A DNA stretch of 11,202 nucleotides. It comes from Candidatus Scybalomonas excrementavium (GTDB lineage: Bacteria > Bacillota > Clostridia > Lachnospirales > Lachnospiraceae). The notes beneath the pieces are model-generated. The model was given only the letters and a program-made list of their open reading frames with translations. It made no database searches and was not told the DNA's origin. Within the stretch, counting starts at the first letter, position 1, and every line of letters begins with the position of its first letter. The position numbers and the translations under genes are program-made. This document shows, piece after piece, positions 7,521 through 11,202 of this stretch. Location of the stretch: NCBI GenBank assembly GCA_017694765.1, contig JADIML010000217.1, positions 1-11,202 of the forward strand, in the 5' to 3' direction.

Positions 7521-7559
7521 AAAAAACAGCCAAATGCAAGGAACATCTGGCTGTTTTTT
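7521..7559. terminator. Bidirectional rho-independent terminator between convergent genes
   Basis: Perfect 12-base arms AAAAAACAGCCA (7521-7532) and TGGCTGTTTTTT (7548-7559) enclose a 15-base loop. The A-run and T-run give a U-tract on both strands. It lies 15 bases past the stop of the minus-strand hydrogenase-rubrerythrin frame and 97 bases past the HAD stop. Confidence 0.9.
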
Positions 7560-7574
7560 ATTAATTCTTTTTGA

Positions 7575-9644
7575 TTAGTAGTTTTCTTTTCTTAATTCGA
7601 AGTAACTTTGTGGGTGTTTGCAAACTGGGCATACTTCAGGTGCTTTTGTACCTACAACTACATGTCCGCAGTTACGACATTCCCAAATTTGCACTCCACT
7701 TCTTTCAAATACTTGTTTTGTTTCTACATTATTTAATAATGCACGATATCTTTCTTCGTGAAGTTTTTCGATAGCTCCAACTCCTCTGAACTGCGCAGCA
7801 AGTTCATGGAATCCTTCTTCTTCTGCATCTTTTGCCATACGTTCATACATATCTGTCCATTCTGCATTTTCACCTTCTGCTGCATGAAGTAAGTTTTCTT
7901 CTGTATCGCCTAACTGTCCTAATGCTTTAAACCAAAGTTTTGCATGTTCTTTTTCATTTTCTGCTGTTTTTAAGAATAATTCAGCGATTTGTTCATATCC
8001 AGCTTTTTTTGCAACAGAAGCAAAATATGTATATTTATTTCTTGCTTGAGATTCCCCAGCAAATGCTTCCCAAAGGTTTTTTTCTGTTTTTGTTCCAGCG
8101 TAAGGGTTTTTAGAATCTACGACCATTTCTTTGAATTTCGATGCTGGTTGATGACAAACTGGGCACTCTGTTGGTGCTTCATTCCCTTCGTGAATATATC
8201 CACATACTGTACATACAAATTTTTTCATAGTTGTCTTTTCTCCTTTTCTATTTTTTATATTTATTTGATCATCGCCTAATTCAGAACTTCTATCATAATA
8301 AGATGTATGGAGCATCTCCTCTGCAAGCAGACTCAATGGCTCTCCATAAAATTCTTTGTATAGAGCGATAATTTCTTGATTTTCATGGCTTTTACGTTTT
8401 TTCATTTTCGCATCTCTAGCATATAATCCTTCAATACGTTTTTCGCGTAAAGCATCTCCTTTATATTCTGTATCTTTTGGCTGACCGCCTCCACCGATAC
8501 ATCCTCCTGGACAAGTCATCACTTCAATAAAATGATACTGTTTATTGCCATTTTGTACTCTTTCAATCATTTTTCTAGCATTTTCAGTACCATAAACAAC
8601 GGCCACATTCACTGTCATGTCTCCAATCTGAAGACTTGCTTCTCGAATACCATCCATTCCTCTAACTGGTTGTAAATCAAAGAGCTGTTCTGGAGCATCT
8701 TGTTTTGTTATAAACTCATACGCTGTTCTTAAAGCGGCTTCCATAACACCACCAGTATTTCCAAAAATAACGCCGGCTCCGCTGGCTTCACCCATTAGCT
8801 TATCGAATTCAGAATCTTCTAATGCATTAAAGTCAACTTCTTTTTGTTTTGCCCAAATAGCCAACTCTCTAGTCGTAATCACATAATCCATATCTCTTAT
8901 ATGCTCATCGCCTAAATACACTCCAGATGCCTTCATCTCTTCTCTTCGAATTTCAAATTTCTTTGCAGTACAAGGAGTTAGTGCTACATTGACAATTTTC
9001 TTTGGATCAATACCCATCTTTTTAGCAAAATATGTTTTAATTGTTGGGCCTTGCATTCCAATCGGACTTTTAGCAGAAGATATATGTTCTAACATTTCAG
9101 GATAATAAATTTCTGCAAATTTTACCCATGCTGGACAACAGCTTGTAAATTGTGGAAGAGGTTTATCTCCTTTTGTAACTCTTTCTATCAATTCACTGGC
9201 TTCTTCTACAATTGTTAAATCTGCTGCGAAGTTGGTGTCTAAAACATAATCAACACCTAATTTCCTTAAAAGTGAAACCATTTTCCCTTGTACAAATGAG
9301 CCATCTGGCATCCCAAACTCTTCTCCTAAAGCGACTCTAACAGATGGAGAAGTTGAGACAATTACAATACTATCAGGATCTTCGATTGCCTGAATGACAC
9401 TTTCATACTCATATTGCTCTGTAATAGAATTAACTGGACAAACATTTGCACATTGTCCACAATGAATACAAATAGCCGTATCATTTGTTTTCTCCAAATC
9501 ATAATGTCCTAATACAGAAATATAATCCTTACAGACATTTTTACATTGTCCACATTTAATACATAATGCTTCTTCTCTTCGAATCGCTGGGTTCCCCTCA
9601 TCAATTGGAACTCTCACTTCTGGTGATAAATGCTTACTCATCAT
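7575..9644 (-). CDS. [FeFe] hydrogenase fused in frame to a double-rubredoxin rubrerythrin
   Basis: Residues 1 to about 455 form an M2-type [FeFe] hydrogenase, which reversibly makes H2 from reduced ferredoxin. It has two [4Fe-4S] sites (C28, C31, C34, C38; C59, C62, C65, C69), then H-cluster motifs TSCCPAW (167-173), TPCTAKKFE (223-231), EVMTCPGGCIGGGGQP (374-389) and a small-subunit tail. By recalled C. pasteurianum CpI numbering, C170, C225, C378 and C382 are cluster ligands, and the proton path (E148, E151, R155, C169, S189) is kept. Residues 473-689 are a rubrerythrin, a diiron peroxidase: rubredoxin 1 (C478, C481, C494, C497), diiron ligands E531, E564, H567, E592, E595 and E626, and rubredoxin 2 (C656, C659, C672, C675). 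The linker (about 455-472) has intergenic-like composition and an internal ribosome site. AGGAGG lies 5 and 8 bases before the two tandem start ATGs. Domain calls are secure; whether one long protein, two proteins or both are made is open. Confidence 0.93.
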   Translation of the reverse strand: MMSKHLSPEVRVPIDEGNPAIRREEALCIKCGQCKNVCKDYISVLGHYDLEKTNDTAICIHCGQCANVCPVNSITEQYEYESVIQAIEDPDSIVIVSTSPSVRVALGEEFGMPDGSFVQGKMVSLLRKLGVDYVLDTNFAADLTIVEEASELIERVTKGDKPLPQFTSCCPAWVKFAEIYYPEMLEHISSAKSPIGMQGPTIKTYFAKKMGIDPKKIVNVALTPCTAKKFEIRREEMKASGVYLGDEHIRDMDYVITTRELAIWAKQKEVDFNALEDSEFDKLMGEASGAGVIFGNTGGVMEAALRTAYEFITKQDAPEQLFDLQPVRGMDGIREASLQIGDMTVNVAVVYGTENARKMIERVQNGNKQYHFIEVMTCPGGCIGGGGQPKDTEYKGDALREKRIEGLYARDAKMKKRKSHENQEIIALYKEFYGEPLSLLAEEMLHTSYYDRSSELGDDQINIKNRKGEKTTMKKFVCTVCGYIHEGNEAPTECPVCHQPASKFKEMVVDSKNPYAGTKTEKNLWEAFAGESQARNKYTYFASVAKKAGYEQIAELFLKTAENEKEHAKLWFKALGQLGDTEENLLHAAEGENAEWTDMYERMAKDAEEEGFHELAAQFRGVGAIEKLHEERYRALLNNVETKQVFERSGVQIWECRNCGHVVVGTKAPEVCPVCKHPQSYFELRKENY
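8226..8247 (-). promoter_or_regulatory. Internal ribosome-binding site and ATG for a separate rubrerythrin
   Basis: Inside the long frame, AAAAGGAG (8240-8247) stands 11 bases before an ATG (8226-8228). That ATG encodes M473, exactly where a free rubrerythrin would begin (MKKFVCTVCGY). The preceding codons, for QINIKNRKGEKTT, are AT-rich and look like former intergenic DNA. Initiation here would yield a 217-residue rubrerythrin. The spacing is slightly long. Confidence 0.65.
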
Positions 9645-9749
9645 ATCTGCCTCCTATTTTGACTTCTATTCCTATCTATATAAATAAAAATAATATTAGG
9701 AATCATTACTATTATTGGATGGTAAAAAAAATTATTCTCTTTGACCCCC

Positions 9750-9758
9750 ATTATAACA
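9750..9758 (-). promoter_or_regulatory. Second, proximal promoter candidate for the hydrogenase gene
   Basis: On the minus strand TGTTATAAT is an exact extended -10 element (TATAAT at 9750-9755). The hexamer 17 bases upstream is ATGGGA (9773-9778), the same as at the mltG promoter candidate. Transcription would start near 9743, about 100 bases before the start codon. Confidence 0.45.
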
Positions 9759-9796
9759 TTTAGCATAAAACATCCCATATTCTGGTAGTTATATTA

Positions 9797-9825
9797 ATAA
9801 TGCCATAAAAAATTTATCTTGTCAA
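9797..9825 (-). promoter_or_regulatory. Main sigma-A promoter candidate for the hydrogenase-rubrerythrin gene
   Basis: The minus strand has a perfect -35 TTGACA (9820-9825), a 17-base spacer and a -10 CATTAT (9797-9802, 4 of 6) preceded by TGG. This is the best promoter seen in the window. The start near 9790 gives a leader of about 146 bases. It lies downstream of the lysA terminator, so the hydrogenase is a separate transcription unit. Confidence 0.7.
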
Positions 9826-9861
9826 TAGCAACTTTTTATATATTCTGACGATATTAAATAT

Positions 9862-9908
9862 AAAAAAACTTCCGATTTCTTTTTTTATATTTAATCAGAA
9901 GTTTTTTT
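9862..9908. terminator. Rho-independent terminator after lysA
   Basis: Arms AAAAAAACTTCCGATT (9862-9877) and AATCAGAAGTTTTTTT (9893-9908) pair over 16 positions with one mismatch in the plus-strand sense (a G-U wobble in minus-strand RNA). The loop is 15 bases. Flanking A and T runs provide a U-tract both ways. It lies 46 bases past the lysA stop. Confidence 0.88.
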
Positions 9909-9954
9909 ATTTATATGAAAATCATGAATCGAGTAAAAATATTTCCTCTTTTAT

Positions 9955-11202
9955 TTAAAAATCATACCCTTCTAACGTTGCAAAATAGTCTTCTAATGTT
10001 TCTGCACGGCGAATCATTCTTGTACTTCCATCTTCTTGTAATAGGATTTCTGCGGAACGAAGTTTTCCATTGTAATTATATCCCATAGAAAATCCATGTG
10101 CTCCTGTATCATGAATAAAGAGAATATCTCCTTTTTCAATTTCTGGAAGCAAACGATCAATGGCAAATTTATCATTATTTTCACAAAGAGAACCAACAAT
10201 ATCATATTTATGATCACATGGTTTTTCTTCTTTTCCAAGCACTGTAATATGATGATAAGAGCCATACATAGCTGGGCGCATTAAGTTTGCTGCACAAGCA
10301 TCAACACCAACATATTCTTTATGGGTATGTTTTTCATGAATGGCTTTTGTCACTAAGCCTCCATTTGGAGCTAACATATAACGACCCAATTCTGTATAGA
10401 TTTTCACATCATCCATTCCTTCTGGAACTAAAATTTGTTCATAGGCTTTACGAACTCCTTCTCCTATGGCAAAAATGTCATTTTGTTCTTGGTCTGGACG
10501 ATAAGGGATACCGATACCACCTGATAAATTAATAAATCCAATATGAACGCCCGTTTCTTTCTTTAATTCTACTGCTAATTCAAATAAAATTTTAGCAAGT
10601 TTTGGATAATACTCATTCGTTACTGTATTGGAAGCTAAAAACGCATGGATTCCAAATTCTTTTGCCCCTGCTTCTTTTAATTCCTTATAGGCTTCTATCA
10701 TCTGCTCTTTTGTCATTCCATATTTGGCATCACCTGGGTTATCCATAATATTATTTCCAAGCTCAAAGACTCCACCTGGGTTATAACGACAGCATACAAC
10801 TTCTGGAATCGTGCCACATGCTTCTTTTAACGCTTTTACATGTGTCAGATCATCTAAATTAATGATTCCACCAATTTCATCGGCATACGTAAATTCTTCT
10901 AATGGTGTATCATTGGAAGAAAACATGATTTCCCCTTCTTGAAATCCACAACGCTTCGCCATCACGAGTTCTGCCATAGAAGAGCAATCAACTCCACATC
11001 CTTCCTCATGAAGAATTTTCAAAATGGCAGGTGTTGGTGTTGCTTTTACTGCAAAGTATTCTTTAAATCCTTGATTCCAAGAAAAAGCCTTATAAAGATT
11101 TCTAGCTGTTTCACGAATTCCTTTTTCATCATAAATATGAAATGGTGTTGGATAAAGAGCTTCGATTTCTTCAATTTTTTCCTTTGTCACAAATGGTAGT
11201 TT
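9955..11202 (-). CDS. lysA: Diaminopimelate decarboxylase LysA (5' end beyond right edge)
   Basis: LysA is a PLP enzyme of fold type III that decarboxylates meso-diaminopimelate to L-lysine, the last step of lysine synthesis. Counting from the GTG at 11190, K49 in YFAVKATPTP binds PLP, H182 lies in GIHAFLASNT, GGIGIP (224-229) holds the phosphate, and ELGRYM (267-272), CENND (336-340) and GAHGFSMGYNYN (363-374) are family motifs. Residues are those of the decarboxylase family of DapDC, ornithine and carboxynorspermidine enzymes; the overall pattern fits clostridial LysA best. The frame stays open above that GTG to the edge (KLPFV-TKEK), no ribosome site precedes the GTG, and I recall clostridial LysA starting with a similar KLPFVTKE segment, so the true start is outside the window. 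A terminator follows at 9862-9908. Confidence 0.9.
   Translation of the reverse strand, partial: KLPFVTKEKIEEIEALYPTPFHIYDEKGIRETARNLYKAFSWNQGFKEYFAVKATPTPAILKILHEEGCGVDCSSMAELVMAKRCGFQEGEIMFSSNDTPLEEFTYADEIGGIINLDDLTHVKALKEACGTIPEVVCCRYNPGGVFELGNNIMDNPGDAKYGMTKEQMIEAYKELKEAGAKEFGIHAFLASNTVTNEYYPKLAKILFELAVELKKETGVHIGFINLSGGIGIPYRPDQEQNDIFAIGEGVRKAYEQILVPEGMDDVKIYTELGRYMLAPNGGLVTKAIHEKHTHKEYVGVDACAANLMRPAMYGSYHHITVLGKEEKPCDHKYDIVGSLCENNDKFAIDRLLPEIEKGDILFIHDTGAHGFSMGYNYNGKLRSAEILLQEDGSTRMIRRAETLEDYFATLEGYDF

Larger units (their letters stand above)
9645..9861 (-). other. Leader and upstream region of the hydrogenase-rubrerythrin gene
   Basis: With the terminator at 9862-9908, this fills the 310-bp gap between lysA and the hydrogenase (9645-9954). 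It holds two promoter candidates and the AGGAGG ribosome site (9650-9655). It also has a 7-base inverted repeat, TAGGAAT (9697-9703) with ATTCCTA (9668-9674), around a 22-base AT-rich loop just upstream of that site. No small gene, Rex-like or PerR-like palindrome was recognised. Confidence 0.5.

Noticed and set aside
9667..9704. Riboswitch in the hydrogenase leader
   Set aside because: Only one weak 7-bp inverted repeat with an AT-rich loop is present, and no recognised aptamer core.
9645..9800. Possible Rex, PerR or Fnr operator upstream of the hydrogenase
   Set aside because: I looked for TTGTTAA-type and TTATAAT-type palindromes and found only partial half-sites in AT-rich DNA.
10014..10532. 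Frames of 62-83 codons overlapping lysA
   Set aside because: Composition and lack of start signals mark them as shadows of lysA.
1..11202. tRNA, rRNA, CRISPR array, insertion sequence or prophage
   Set aside because: No cloverleaf, spaced repeat array, transposase, integrase or terminal inverted repeats were found on either strand.

Overview
The window looks like chromosomal DNA from a strictly anaerobic, low-G+C Gram-positive bacterium, most likely a Lachnospiraceae or other Clostridia member. The evidence is AT-rich codon use, AAGGAGG-type ribosome sites, sigma-A promoters with extended -10 (TGn) elements, a clostridial-style M2 [FeFe] hydrogenase, a rubrerythrin, and a clostridial-type LysA. 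Eight protein genes cover most of the sequence. No tRNA, rRNA, CRISPR array, transposase or phage gene was seen.

Layout, left to right. Positions 1-3386 (minus strand) hold a type I restriction-modification operon, hsdM then hsdS. The hsdS gene runs off the left edge and no hsdR is present in the window. Positions 3673-4719 (minus) hold mltG, a peptidoglycan lytic transglycosylase that ends at a hairpin just before the hsdM promoter. From a shared divergent intergenic region the plus strand carries a two-part GNAT acetyltransferase (4997-5944), a cytoplasmic cyclophilin (6030-6551) and a Cof-type HAD phosphatase (6632-7423). The HAD gene converges on a long minus-strand reading frame (7575-9644) across a symmetrical terminator at 7521-7559. 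Positions 9955-11202 (minus) hold lysA (diaminopimelate decarboxylase), whose true start lies just beyond the right edge.

The standout is the 689-codon minus-strand frame at 7575-9644. It joins a complete M2-type [FeFe] hydrogenase to a complete rubrerythrin with rubredoxin domains on both sides of its diiron domain. The linker still contains what looks like the rubrerythrin gene's own ribosome-binding site and ATG, read through in frame. This suggests a recent loss of the hydrogenase stop codon. The cell could make a fused hydrogenase-peroxidase, a free rubrerythrin by internal initiation, or both. Pairing an oxygen-sensitive H-cluster with a peroxide-reducing diiron module makes physiological sense, but the electron path is inference.

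Other points of interest are near-identical 48-bp repeats inside hsdS, an extended -10 promoter nested in the hairpin between ppiB and the HAD gene, an unexplained structured 97-bp segment after the HAD gene, and tandem promoters upstream of the hydrogenase. The remaining genes are ordinary housekeeping functions (cell wall, lysine, protein folding, phosphatase) that do not form one pathway.
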